DNA of 64,000 nt, taken from an uncultured Schlesneria sp. (GTDB taxonomy: Bacteria; Planctomycetota; Planctomycetia; Planctomycetales; Planctomycetaceae). The notes beneath the pieces were generated by a model. The model saw only the letters and a list, made by a program, of their open reading frames with translations. It was not told the DNA's origin and ran no database searches. The stretch is from NCBI GenBank assembly GCA_903858935.1, contig CAIOKO010000073.1, positions 1 through 64,000 on the forward strand. The letters are read 5' to 3'. Positions 1 to 7,350 of the stretch are shown here, piece by piece; the first letter of the stretch is position 1, and each line of letters opens with the position of its first letter. Both the position numbers and the translations under genes were made by a program.

Positions 1-157
1 GTTTGCCAACCCAGAAAATCGACCCACAGACCGTCTGGATCAACCCACCCGATGATTCACCAGAAACCTCTGCAAAACCCAATTTAACTACTCATCAAAA
101 ACCAAATACTCACTAATTTCTTTCACAAAAGTGTCTCAAAGTTATTGACACGCACCG

Positions 158-520
158 TTCCACCCGAGTCGTCTTGTGTATTTGTAGGGTGGCGTCGAGT
201 CTTCGAGGCCCACCAAGCGATTGAAAAAAGTTGGCCAAGTTGGCCAAGTTCCGTGTTTCGTAGTCTTTTGCGCAGGTTTGAAGTTGGCCAACTTGGTCAC
301 CTTCGCCGGTTCTTGCCTTTTTCTTCGGGAGGGCGAGGTTCCACCCGAGCCGTCTTGTGTATTTGTAGGGTGGCGTCGAGTCTTCGAGGCCCACCAAAGC
401 GATTGAAAAAAGTTGGCCAAGTTGGCCAAGTTCCAATTTTCGTAGGCTTTTGTTGCAGGTTTGAATTTGGCCAACTTCATTCATTCTCGCCTTACGTTCG
501 GCAGGGCGAGGTACCATCCG
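158..520. repeat. Two tandem copies of a ~180-base unit plus start of a third
   Basis: The unit starts with TTCCACCCGAG at 158, recurs at 339 (spacing 181), and a diverged start (TACCATCCGAG) lies at 512 (spacing 173). The first part of the unit is almost identical between copies, while the second part varies. Each copy contains an internal direct repeat GTTGGCCAAGTTGGCCAAGTT and a later GTTGGCCAACTT, so it can also fold back on itself. No protein-coding role is apparent. Confidence 0.85.
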
Positions 521-645
521 AGTCTTTATATGCCACTTTTCTTCACTTCGTTTCCTTTGTTTCCTTCTGTTCAAAAATCTTCTCTTTTGTTCTGTTTTGC
601 TGAATTTGAGTCCCACATGAAATTTGATGTCAAAGTTTGATCAAG

Positions 646-745
646 TTTGATCGACTTCGACCATTCCTCGTAATTTATAGGCTTTTTGTCATTTTTGTCA
701 TTTTTTTCATCGTGTTCGAGTTCGTTCGAGTTTGTTCGAGTTCGA
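646..745. repeat. Short-period repeats
   Basis: Three adjacent simple repeats are visible: AAGTTTGATC twice, TTTTTGTCA about three times, and GTTCGAGTTC-like units four times. They look like slippage products rather than a regulated element. Confidence 0.7.
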
Positions 746-1137
746 ATCCCAATTGCCCTCCCACGCAAGCCGAGCGATGTAATCTCCCCGCCCGCTTCTT
801 CTCGAAGTCTCGACTTTTGAGGAACTTGACATTGGAAATATCTCTTAAGTTCGTGGGTTCACGGAGCGGTAGCCCCTCGCGAACCGCGACTTACGACTTT
901 CTACGAACTATTTTCCAGCCGCTTCGGCTCGCCCGCAGCTGTTGACGGGTGCAGGAAGATCCTGTTTCAATCCACTCCAAACTGCCAGATAAAGATAAAC
1001 ACAAGATAGAGACAAAATAATAAAAGAATCTAAGTCGCGTGTCAATGGGGGTTCCTGGGTAGCTTCTTAATATTTGGAAGGTGCTCAGGAAATGATTAAA
1101 ACAAGATTGTTTCGCGAGAATGAGATAGGGGCCACTC

Positions 1138-1902
1138 ATGTCGATGATGAAAAGTGCTCGTGCTCGAAATCTGGCCGCGTGTATTGTGCTGGCTGTGTTC
1201 GGATGCGTCGTCGGAACTTTATGCTACTTCAGGCAAAGCGAGTCCTCATCGTCTTCTAAGGAGGCTGACGGGGGATACGTAAAAGTCCGATCCGGTTTGC
1301 CATACACGGCTGAGATTCCAGGAAAAATGGGAAGTTCGTTCTACGGGGTGCATATGGTCTTCTTCGAAACGACAGCCGATTTCATGCTTCTTTCTCTCGA
1401 GGAGGGCAACCCGCTTGAACGTGCAAAAATCGCGCAAGAGTTCAAGAAGGGCTCTGTGCTTCCGGCAGGGGATGTGATGTATCGGATCACTGACATCAGA
1501 CCCTACAAAGAACGAAATATCATTACGTTGACACGGTTTCCTGTTTCCATTGATGGTTTCACCCCTACGAAAGGGTCTGTTGGCCTGGTGAATGACGCGG
1601 ACTGCGTGATCGGCGGAGAAGTACCCGGAAAAATCGGCGGCGGAGTGAGATTTAAGTCAAAGATCATCGATGTCGACGGTGTACCGGCATGTGAGGTGTC
1701 GATCTACGACACGCTTAACGGGATTCGCAACGACAGCGAGCGGTGCCTGAGCGTTCAGACGGTAAAAGAAGGAGACATGTTCCAACTGAGCCCCGACTTG
1801 CGAATGCAGTTGGTACATATCGTACCGCTGGATAGAGTGCGGAAATTCGGAGGGTGGGCAGAATATGTTCCTATCGTCGAGCCGCCCTCAAACGTCGAAT
1901 AG
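1138..1902 (+). CDS. Membrane-anchored or secreted protein with two internal repeats, unknown function
   Basis: The protein has 254 residues. A positively charged N-terminus is followed by one hydrophobic segment (about residues 10-30), so it is probably anchored in or exported across the inner membrane. The rest seems to consist of two related halves: residues around 58-64 (EIPGKMG) and around 161-167 (EVPGKIG) open each half, and each half later has a similar stretch before a turn ending in ...RP or ...VP. The first half has lysine-rich loops and the second carries two cysteines. The start at 1138 is preceded by AGGGG at good spacing; two more ATGs follow at 1144 and 1147. I do not recognise the family. 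It stands alone, convergent with the cytosine deaminase downstream. Confidence 0.7.
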   Translation: MSMMKSARARNLAACIVLAVFGCVVGTLCYFRQSESSSSSKEADGGYVKVRSGLPYTAEIPGKMGSSFYGVHMVFFETTADFMLLSLEEGNPLERAKIAQEFKKGSVLPAGDVMYRITDIRPYKERNIITLTRFPVSIDGFTPTKGSVGLVNDADCVIGGEVPGKIGGGVRFKSKIIDVDGVPACEVSIYDTLNGIRNDSERCLSVQTVKEGDMFQLSPDLRMQLVHIVPLDRVRKFGGWAEYVPIVEPPSNVE

Positions 1903-1941
1903 ACTCCTCCCTGAACGGAACCATAATTGAAAGCGACAGGT

Positions 1942-1968
1942 CACTGCTTCGACGACTCCAAAGCAGTG
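1942..1968. repeat. CACTGCTT...AAGCAGTG palindrome
   Basis: An 8-base-pair perfect stem (CACTGCTT / AAGCAGTG) with an 11-base loop, followed by GCACCTC, lies between two convergent genes. The same core recurs at 38694-38723 and 53630-53659, and a half copy lies near 53713, so this is a dispersed palindromic repeat. It may help terminate transcription, but no T-run follows. Confidence 0.75.
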
Positions 1969-2038
1969 GCACCTCAAATTGAAACCGAAAGTAAAATCAA
2001 GGCATTCCCTGGTAGGGGGGAGGCCGCGGGAATTGTTC

Positions 2039-2491
2039 TTATTCTCCGATATCTTCATTCCAGAGCGACGGTTTGGACCGAATGAAGTCTTGCATCAGTT
2101 TTACGCATTGAGGGTCATCGATATTTTCGACGATCACGCCGCGCGATTTCACATAGTCTTCCGGACCCTTAAACGTAAGATTCTCACCGAATACGATCCT
2201 GGGGATTCGGTAAAGCAGTGCGGCCCCGGAACACATGTCGCAGGGAGAGAGTGTTGAATACAGGATCGACCTGCGGTAATCGCTGGCCTTCAGCCGTCCC
2301 GCATTTTCCAGACCTTCCATTTCTGCGTGGAGGATCGCACTTCCATTTTGAACCCGGCGATTATGGCCTCGCCCGACAATTTTCCCGTCAATGACGAGTA
2401 CCGATCCAATTGGAATGCCCCCTTCGGCGAGTCCCTTTTTCGCTTCTTCGATTGCAGCCTGCATAAACGGCAGGTGAACACTGGCTGTCAT
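2039..2491 (-). CDS. Cytosine deaminase, yeast Fcy1 type
   Basis: A zinc-dependent deaminase of 150 residues, expected to convert cytosine to uracil in pyrimidine salvage in the cytoplasm. The zinc site is complete: H55-A-E57 supplies the ligand and the proton-shuttling glutamate, and C84 and C87 in PCDMC supply the other two ligands. The C-terminus ends in WNEDIGE, almost the same as in the yeast enzyme, and the central GRGHN...NGSA..H stretch also matches Fcy1 closely as I recall it. This points to the small Fcy1 branch and not to the unrelated CodA amidohydrolase or the tRNA adenosine deaminase TadA. The frame is open upstream to 2578, but the ATG at 2491 has AAAGGA eight bases before it and gives the family length. 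It is convergent with the upstream gene. Confidence 0.88.
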   Translation of the reverse strand: MTASVHLPFMQAAIEEAKKGLAEGGIPIGSVLVIDGKIVGRGHNRRVQNGSAILHAEMEGLENAGRLKASDYRRSILYSTLSPCDMCSGAALLYRIPRIVFGENLTFKGPEDYVKSRGVIVENIDDPQCVKLMQDFIRSKPSLWNEDIGE

Positions 2492-2682
2492 GGAATTGTC
2501 CTTTCGAAGTCTGTGCGGATCGTTGGATTCTTGAAGAAAAAATGTCCAAGTCACAAAAATCATGGTTATTGTCAGCACGTCAGTTTAACCTGAAGGCACT
2601 GGGGTATTGAATTAAAACTAGAATCGCGTTCTGCCGTCTGGTAAAATCGCCTACCGAAGACGACTTCAAGTCGAGCTTTGAA

Positions 2683-2925
2683 ATGGACTCATTTCCCAAT
2701 CGCCCGGCATGTTTGCGTTGCGGTCTCTCGGTCCACCGAATCTTGAGTGACGCGATTCACACGAAAACAAAATATCCGAAATTGGGCCGTTTGGTTGCCC
2801 AAGGTGTTTTGATAAACGAGTGCGGTAAGACCAAGCAAACTGGACAGCCGAGTCACATAACTTGGTGGGTTTATCCGGGAATCGAACGGGAAAAGTTCTT
2901 CGCAACGATTTCCGAGGAGGATTGA
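2683..2925 (+). CDS. Small protein of unknown function, coupled to the next gene
   Basis: A polar protein of 80 residues without a signal peptide or membrane segment. It contains CLRCG near residue 10, but no second cysteine pair is visible to make a zinc ribbon. Its stop is three bases before the next ATG, and the Shine-Dalgarno sequence GAGGAGGA of the next gene lies inside its end, so the pair is translationally coupled. No good ribosome binding site precedes ATG 2683; the frame stays open further upstream, so the start is uncertain. I do not recognise the family. The pair sits just before the helicase-DUF2290 cassette, on the same strand. Confidence 0.55.
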   Translation: MDSFPNRPACLRCGLSVHRILSDAIHTKTKYPKLGRLVAQGVLINECGKTKQTGQPSHITWWVYPGIEREKFFATISEED

Positions 2926-2928
2926 ACC

Positions 2929-3549
2929 ATGTGGAATATTCGCGGAACTGCGGCACCGAAACAGCGGTTTGAACCGTTCGCCCCGATCGAGGTTCTCGAT
3001 GATTACGATGGTCCACGCCTCTTCACGCTGAGTGATGCGGAAGGAGAATTGAACCTGGCTTACTGGTCCGATTCCGATCAGCAGATTTGTCGTTACGTTG
3101 TTGTTCCCACGACACTCAGGATTGTCAATGCACTAAAAAACGGGAACATCAGCCTGCACGGTGCGTTGAATCAACCACGGTGCTGGCTGTGCGATGTCAC
3201 GCATCAGGGCGAACTTACCGCATGTCAGCGAGTGGAATTTGAAACAATTCCACGAGATTCGTTACCCGCTATGGGAACGATGTTAGAGCGGGCGTTCGAG
3301 CCAGAACCGCAGCGTGTCGATATGCAGGGCCGCATCCGGGAACTCGACAAAGATCAATTGAGCTTTGACTTGCGAGAGATCGACGGAGGACAGCACACTC
3401 AACGCTTCATTTTCGATGAAGAACTACTCGGCGAAGTTGTTCGGGCGTTCGATGAAAACGTTCGGGTGAAAGTGAAAGGCAGAACCGTCCCCATCAAAAA
3501 TCTCGCCCATGCTCTGGCACTTTTGAGATTGTCCGCGACGGGATCATGA
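2929..3549 (+). CDS. Unknown protein, possibly DUF6575-like
   Basis: A soluble, acidic protein of 206 residues. The N-terminal part (about 15-75) has a YDGPRLFTLSD...LAYWSDSD pattern that I associate with DUF6575; this is from memory and needs checking. The C-terminal half (about 125-200) reads like a small beta-rich domain that ends in a short helix. GAGGAGGA lies at ideal spacing before ATG 2929, so the start is firm. It is the second gene of a two-gene unit with the 80-residue protein. The family function is unknown to me. Its position beside a defence cassette could mean a role in phage defence or stress, but that rests on location only. Confidence 0.7.
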   Translation: MWNIRGTAAPKQRFEPFAPIEVLDDYDGPRLFTLSDAEGELNLAYWSDSDQQICRYVVVPTTLRIVNALKNGNISLHGALNQPRCWLCDVTHQGELTACQRVEFETIPRDSLPAMGTMLERAFEPEPQRVDMQGRIRELDKDQLSFDLREIDGGQHTQRFIFDEELLGEVVRAFDENVRVKVKGRTVPIKNLAHALALLRLSATGS

Positions 3550-3943
3550 TCCCCATGCTCGGAAATACTGGATTTAGGTGCTTTGGAACTTGCCAAGGGC
3601 ACCGGCCGTCTTCTTTGCTTTGCCGTAACCCTGACGTTCCCGAACGGATAACACCCGGGCGGTATTGGCGTTAGGAAAACGCTTTCAGAAAATCGCCGCT
3701 CGAATGTTTCCCAAGTTCTTGCTAAAAACGGTCCCCGAGGCAGTGTTTTTTGGATACAATACCGAATCAAGACTGATAATCAACGATTCTAAATCACTAT
3801 GATTTATCCGAAACCATAAATGAACCCCAGAATCCCTTGAGTCCAGTTTTGAGGAAATCGCAATTTTGCAGCCATGAATGACACATTTTTTCCGCCATGG
3901 CTGAGTGACACGCAGCAATTCAACATTCAAACTGACCAATAAA
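3550..3943. other. Intergenic stretch before the helicase gene
   Basis: 394 bases with no supported gene. The second half (3740-3900) is AT-rich with several T-runs and would suit a promoter for the helicase cassette, but no convincing -35/-10 pair could be fixed by eye. Confidence 0.4.
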
Positions 3944-6088
3944 ATGATTAACACAGTATGGGGCAGCACGGATAAACCTATCGCAAGCAAACGGCTTGCG
4001 AAAGTCCTAAATGAGGAAGCGAACCTAGAAGGCACGCTGTACATTGGGTATCCGATAATCGGTACCCCTGAGGGTGCGTTTCCGATCGATGCGCTTCTCG
4101 TGTCGCCCAGCAAAGGACTCGTTTTATTTAACGTCGTTGAAGGCAAGGTTCTTCCGGACTATGTCGAGGCGCAAGACGAGGGCTTCAATAAGATGCAGGC
4201 CAAGCTACTTCAGCATCAGGCTCTGATTCGTAAGAGGAAACTGCTTGTAGATATTCAAACAGTAACTTTTGCGCCTGCCATCCCGCAACTTGAACATGAC
4301 GATGAACATCTACTATGCAATTCAGAAAATTTGGTTTCGACGATCGAAGACTTGGATGATTTCTCCCCGGAGGTTTTCCCCGCACTGGTGTCGGTAATTC
4401 AAGCTATCTCCACACTCCGAAGGGGAAGGAAAAACCGCACATTGCACAGCCAAAGCTCGCGAGGAGCCAAGATCAAGTCACTTGAAGATTCGATCGCTAA
4501 CCTCGACAGCCAGCAAAGTGCAGCAGTGGTCGAAACGTACGAAGGGGTTCAACGAATTCGTGGGCTGGCGGGATGCGGAAAAACAATCGTTCTGGCGTTG
4601 AAGGTAGCGTACTTGCACGCGCGCCATCGAGATTGGTTGATCGCAGTGACATTCAACACTCGGTCACTGAAAAAGCAGTTCCAAAACCTCATTACGACTT
4701 TTGTGCTCGAGCAGGCAAATGAAGAGCCCGACTGGGACAAAATCCGCATTTTGAACGCGTGGGGGGCACCGGGCGGTACCGAGCGAACAGGCATTTACTA
4801 CGAATTCTGCCGTGATCACGGTGTGGAGTATCTGGATTTTGGAACGGCCAAAAATAGTTTCGGCTCCGACAAGTCATTTGAGGGCGCGTGTGAGTTGGCG
4901 CTACAAGGAATCAAACAATTCGTTCCCAAATACGATGCAATTCTCGTCGATGAGGCCCAAGATTTTGCTCCAAACTTTTTGCTGCTCTGCTACGAGTATT
5001 TAAAGGAACCGAAACGCCTAGTTTATGCGTACGACGAGCTTCAAAACCTCGGAAGCCGGTCCCTCCCGCCTGTCGAAGAAATCTTCGGAAAAAACTCCGA
5101 CGGAACACCCCGCGTCGTAATTCACCCGCCCGAAGCGGGAAAGCCAAAACAGGACATAATCCTTGACACCTGCTATCGCAATTCTCGCCCTGTTTTGTCC
5201 ACAGCTCACGCACTTGGGTTTGGGGTTTACCGAGCCAAGGGGCTTGTTCAAATCTTCGAGAACAAGAATCTTTGGTTTGACATCGGCTATCAAGAGAAAG
5301 ACGGAGATATCGATGACGGCGCGCTCGTGACGCTCAGTCGCACTTCAAAATCCAGTCCTGAATTCTTGGAAAAGCATTCACCTGTGGATGACTTGATTCA
5401 GTTCGAGGTCTTTGAAACGGTCGAATCGCAAACAGCTTGGCTGGTTAAGGAGATTGCGCGGAACTTGAATGAGGACGAATTAATACCTGACGACATTGTT
5501 GTGATTAATCCTGATCCGTTAACCACGAAAGATGCAGTCGGGGAGGCACGACGAACCTTGATGCAGATGGGAATTAACTCCAACCTCGCAGGGGTAACGA
5601 CGATCGCAGATGTTTTCACAGAGCCGGGAACTGTGACATTTACTGGAATCTTCCGAGCGAAGGGAAATGAGGCGGCGATGGTTTATGTGATCAACGCACA
5701 GGATTGTTTCGGCGCAATCCTGCCACGGGACATCGCACGCGCAAGAAATCGCCTATTTACTGCGATTACACGATCTAAAGCATGGGTTCGAGTTCTCGGT
5801 GTTGGGAAGTCGATGGCGGCTCTGAAAGCAGAATTTGAAAGGGCAAAGGCGGAGGACTTCTCGCTACACTTTGTCTACCCAACCGAAGAAGAGCGTAAGT
5901 CGATGATGAAGGTAAATCGGGACATGTCGAAAGCAGAGCAGGACCGAAGCAATAAACGGAAAAACAACTTTGCTGAGATTATCGAGTCATTAGACTCAGG
6001 CGAAAGCTTCATTGAAGACTATCCCGAAGAACTGGTGAAGAAGCTTGAAACCTTTCTAGCTAAAAAAACCAAACGGCAGAGGAAATGA
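3944..6088 (+). CDS. Superfamily 1 (UvrD-like) helicase of a Helicase-DUF2290 defence system
   Basis: A protein of 714 residues. Residues 1-100 look like a NERD/restriction-nuclease-like fold (YIGYPIIGTPEG, then IDALLVSP and GLVLFNVVEG), but the E-x-K that would complete a nuclease site is not obvious. The helicase core follows: Walker A GLAGCGKT about 207-214, Walker B VDEAQD about 334-339, motif with KGNEA about 573, and the arginine-finger motif FTAITRSKAW about 600. The last 60 residues are charged and probably coiled. The frame opens at GTG 3905; ATG 3944 is chosen because the similarity-like sequence starts there, although neither has a clear ribosome binding site. Its stop overlaps the next ATG by four bases. 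Helicases paired with DUF2290 proteins were reported as anti-phage systems in P2/P4 prophage hotspots; the mechanism is not known to me. Confidence 0.85.
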   Translation: MINTVWGSTDKPIASKRLAKVLNEEANLEGTLYIGYPIIGTPEGAFPIDALLVSPSKGLVLFNVVEGKVLPDYVEAQDEGFNKMQAKLLQHQALIRKRKLLVDIQTVTFAPAIPQLEHDDEHLLCNSENLVSTIEDLDDFSPEVFPALVSVIQAISTLRRGRKNRTLHSQSSRGAKIKSLEDSIANLDSQQSAAVVETYEGVQRIRGLAGCGKTIVLALKVAYLHARHRDWLIAVTFNTRSLKKQFQNLITTFVLEQANEEPDWDKIRILNAWGAPGGTERTGIYYEFCRDHGVEYLDFGTAKNSFGSDKSFEGACELALQGIKQFVPKYDAILVDEAQDFAPNFLLLCYEYLKEPKRLVYAYDELQNLGSRSLPPVEEIFGKNSDGTPRVVIHPPEAGKPKQDIILDTCYRNSRPVLSTAHALGFGVYRAKGLVQIFENKNLWFDIGYQEKDGDIDDGALVTLSRTSKSSPEFLEKHSPVDDLIQFEVFETVESQTAWLVKEIARNLNEDELIPDDIVVINPDPLTTKDAVGEARRTLMQMGINSNLAGVTTIADVFTEPGTVTFTGIFRAKGNEAAMVYVINAQDCFGAILPRDIARARNRLFTAITRSKAWVRVLGVGKSMAALKAEFERAKAEDFSLHFVYPTEEERKSMMKVNRDMSKAEQDRSNKRKNNFAEIIESLDSGESFIEDYPEELVKKLETFLAKKTKRQRK

Positions 6089-6750
6089 CACCTAAGCAAA
6101 CGCTAAAACAGATCAATGAACTCATTCTGGCAATGGTGCAACTGAGCCTTTCGAACGAGCAGAATTTTCCAACGACGCGAGGGAAACCGAATGCCGCGTT
6201 CGAAATCTCCGTGAGCACAGCCGAGGGAATGAGCGTCGCGCTAAAGAATGTAGCCTACCGTGATGTCTACGCGGAACTGGAGAAGGCAAGATGCTTCAAC
6301 ATCAAGATGCTGGATGGTGCATTGGTTTCACTACGTTATCGTTTTCAAGCCGGCTATATATGCGAACATTCACTCGCATATTTTCCGTCTCCGGACCTTG
6401 AACATTTTCAGAATGAGCCTGAGGTTTATCTGGACGACGACATCTATGCAGACGTCGTTGCGAAGAATATCGTGCCGTTCCCTATTCGATTCGACTTCAG
6501 CAACGACGCCGCGAAGTTTGTGGAGGTTCACCATCCATATTCCCACTTAACGCTCGGCCAATACAAGAATTGCCGAATACCAGTCTGCTCCCCTATGGGA
6601 CCACTTGCTTTCGGCGGCTTCGTTTTGAGGAATTTCTATAATACCGCTTTCAGGAATTTTTCAGCCAAGTTTCCCACCAGCAACTTGGGATTCGATAAAA
6701 CAATAACCGCGAAAGAAAGGAAAATCCCGCATATTGTGTGCGGGCATTAA
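6085..6750 (+). CDS. DUF2290-like partner protein of the defence helicase
   Basis: A soluble protein of 221 residues that starts in the ATGA overlap with the helicase gene, so the two are made together. Visible conserved-looking parts are FEISVSTAEG near residue 40, PFPIRFDFSND near 132-142, and HPYSHLTLGQYKNCRIPV at about 149-166, followed by PLAFGGFVLRNFY. From memory this is the DUF2290 family, whose histidine and cysteine-rich HxxSHL...CRIP motif is its signature. No enzymatic activity is known to me. The gene end (6725-6750) contains the hairpin CCCGCA-tattgtg-TGCGGG, followed 18 bases later by a T-run, which may terminate the operon. The neighbour beyond is an antitoxin remnant on the other strand. 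Confidence 0.8.
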   Translation: MTPKQTLKQINELILAMVQLSLSNEQNFPTTRGKPNAAFEISVSTAEGMSVALKNVAYRDVYAELEKARCFNIKMLDGALVSLRYRFQAGYICEHSLAYFPSPDLEHFQNEPEVYLDDDIYADVVAKNIVPFPIRFDFSNDAAKFVEVHHPYSHLTLGQYKNCRIPVCSPMGPLAFGGFVLRNFYNTAFRNFSAKFPTSNLGFDKTITAKERKIPHIVCGH

Positions 6751-6836
6751 GCTCGCTAATTTTTTATTGCCAATGGAAGACATTTGCGAGGACACCGATT
6801 CTTGGCGTTTTTTTAAGCGGGAATGTTCAAGTCCTG

Positions 6837-6899
6837 TTAGTCGGCATGTGATGGCAGGTGCGCCGCAACGAGAACAGAAGTGTCGAAAAGGACCTTCAT
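6837..6899 (-). pseudogene. Truncated PIN-domain toxin, only the first 20 codons left
   Basis: The ATG at 6899 overlaps the stop of the antitoxin gene (ATGA), the usual VapBC-type arrangement. The 20-residue product reads MKVLFDTSVLVAAHLPSHAD, a standard PIN-toxin start with the first catalytic aspartate at position 6, and then hits TAA at 6837. None of the remaining PIN acidic residues can be found in any frame downstream. The rest of the gene appears to have been lost at the border of the helicase-DUF2290 cassette. Confidence 0.8.
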
Positions 6900-7174
6900 T
6901 GCACGATGCTGCCAAAAATCTGACTAATTCGATCTTCACGGTCATCGTCTATGAATTGGCGAATGTCACCAGAAAATTCGCCACCTGCATACACAAGCAC
7001 GTCACCGTCCCAGGCTACCGGGGTCTCGAGATTCTCCGCCGATGCTTCGACGTGAATCGGATCGATTTCCACCCGTATCCGATGTTCCCCAGGTAAAACG
7101 ACGTCAGGAAGCTGCAAAAGCAGACGTCGATCCTCGGATACAACTGCGATTGTTTCAATCGTCGTCATCGGCAT
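6896..7174 (-). CDS. Antitoxin of a PIN-toxin pair (orphaned)
   Basis: A protein of 92 residues. The N-terminal TTIETIAVVSEDRRLLLQLP and the PGEHRIRVEID that follows are the typical opening of small antitoxins that pair with PIN-domain RNases in cyanobacteria and planctomycetes; the C-terminal WDGDVLVYAG...DREDRISQIFG is the usual toxin-contacting end. It should have neutralised the toxin by binding and autorepressed the operon. The toxin gene next to it is cut off after 20 codons, so the antitoxin is an orphan. The start could also be ATG 7168. No strong ribosome binding site is visible. Confidence 0.75.
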   Translation of the reverse strand: MPMTTIETIAVVSEDRRLLLQLPDVVLPGEHRIRVEIDPIHVEASAENLETPVAWDGDVLVYAGGEFSGDIRQFIDDDREDRISQIFGSIVQ

Positions 7175-7265
7175 ATCCGGAACTCAAGTGGAGGTTGAAA
7201 TCCAAAACGCAAATTTCTGCCGCGCTCAGGTGCTGGGCAATACGAACGACGATGATTGTCGCGGA

Positions 7266-7295
7266 CGCACGAATCAACCGCTCTTTCAGTTGCGG
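7266..7295. repeat. Fragment similar to the 3' end of the M48 protease gene
   Basis: Read on the minus strand, these 30 bases match 37375-37404 of the M48 protease gene at 26 positions and encode the same PQLKERLIRA. The flanking codons (out to about 7180) keep an open frame but diverge quickly. It may be a leftover of a second copy of that gene's 3' end or a chance similarity. Confidence 0.4.
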
Positions 7296-7350
7296 CATAG
7301 CTGCGTACGACGCGAACACGATGCGGACTGCGGCGCTCGGCCTTTATCCA

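Larger units (their letters stand above)
1..1137. other. Gene-poor, repeat-rich left edge
   Basis: No open frame here looks like a real protein: the frames on both strands cover the same duplicated DNA and translate into low-complexity sequence. The stretch holds a roughly 175-181 base tandem duplication (158-520), short-period repeats (646-745) and an AT-rich part (980-1070). It may be a decayed intergenic or mobile-element region. The window begins inside it, so a gene to the left could end just outside. Confidence 0.6.

Noticed and set aside
158-520. CRISPR-like array in the left edge
   Set aside because: The repeat unit is about 180 bases, only two to three copies exist, and there are no uniform short repeats with unique spacers and no cas genes.
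113-616. Long open frames on both strands in the tandem repeat
   Set aside because: They only reflect the repeat and have low-complexity translations; no ribosome binding sites and no family features.
731-760. tRNA T-arm-like GAGTTCGAATCCC
   Set aside because: The preceding bases are simple repeats and cannot form an acceptor stem, D-arm or anticodon arm. It is a product of the GTTCGAG repeats.
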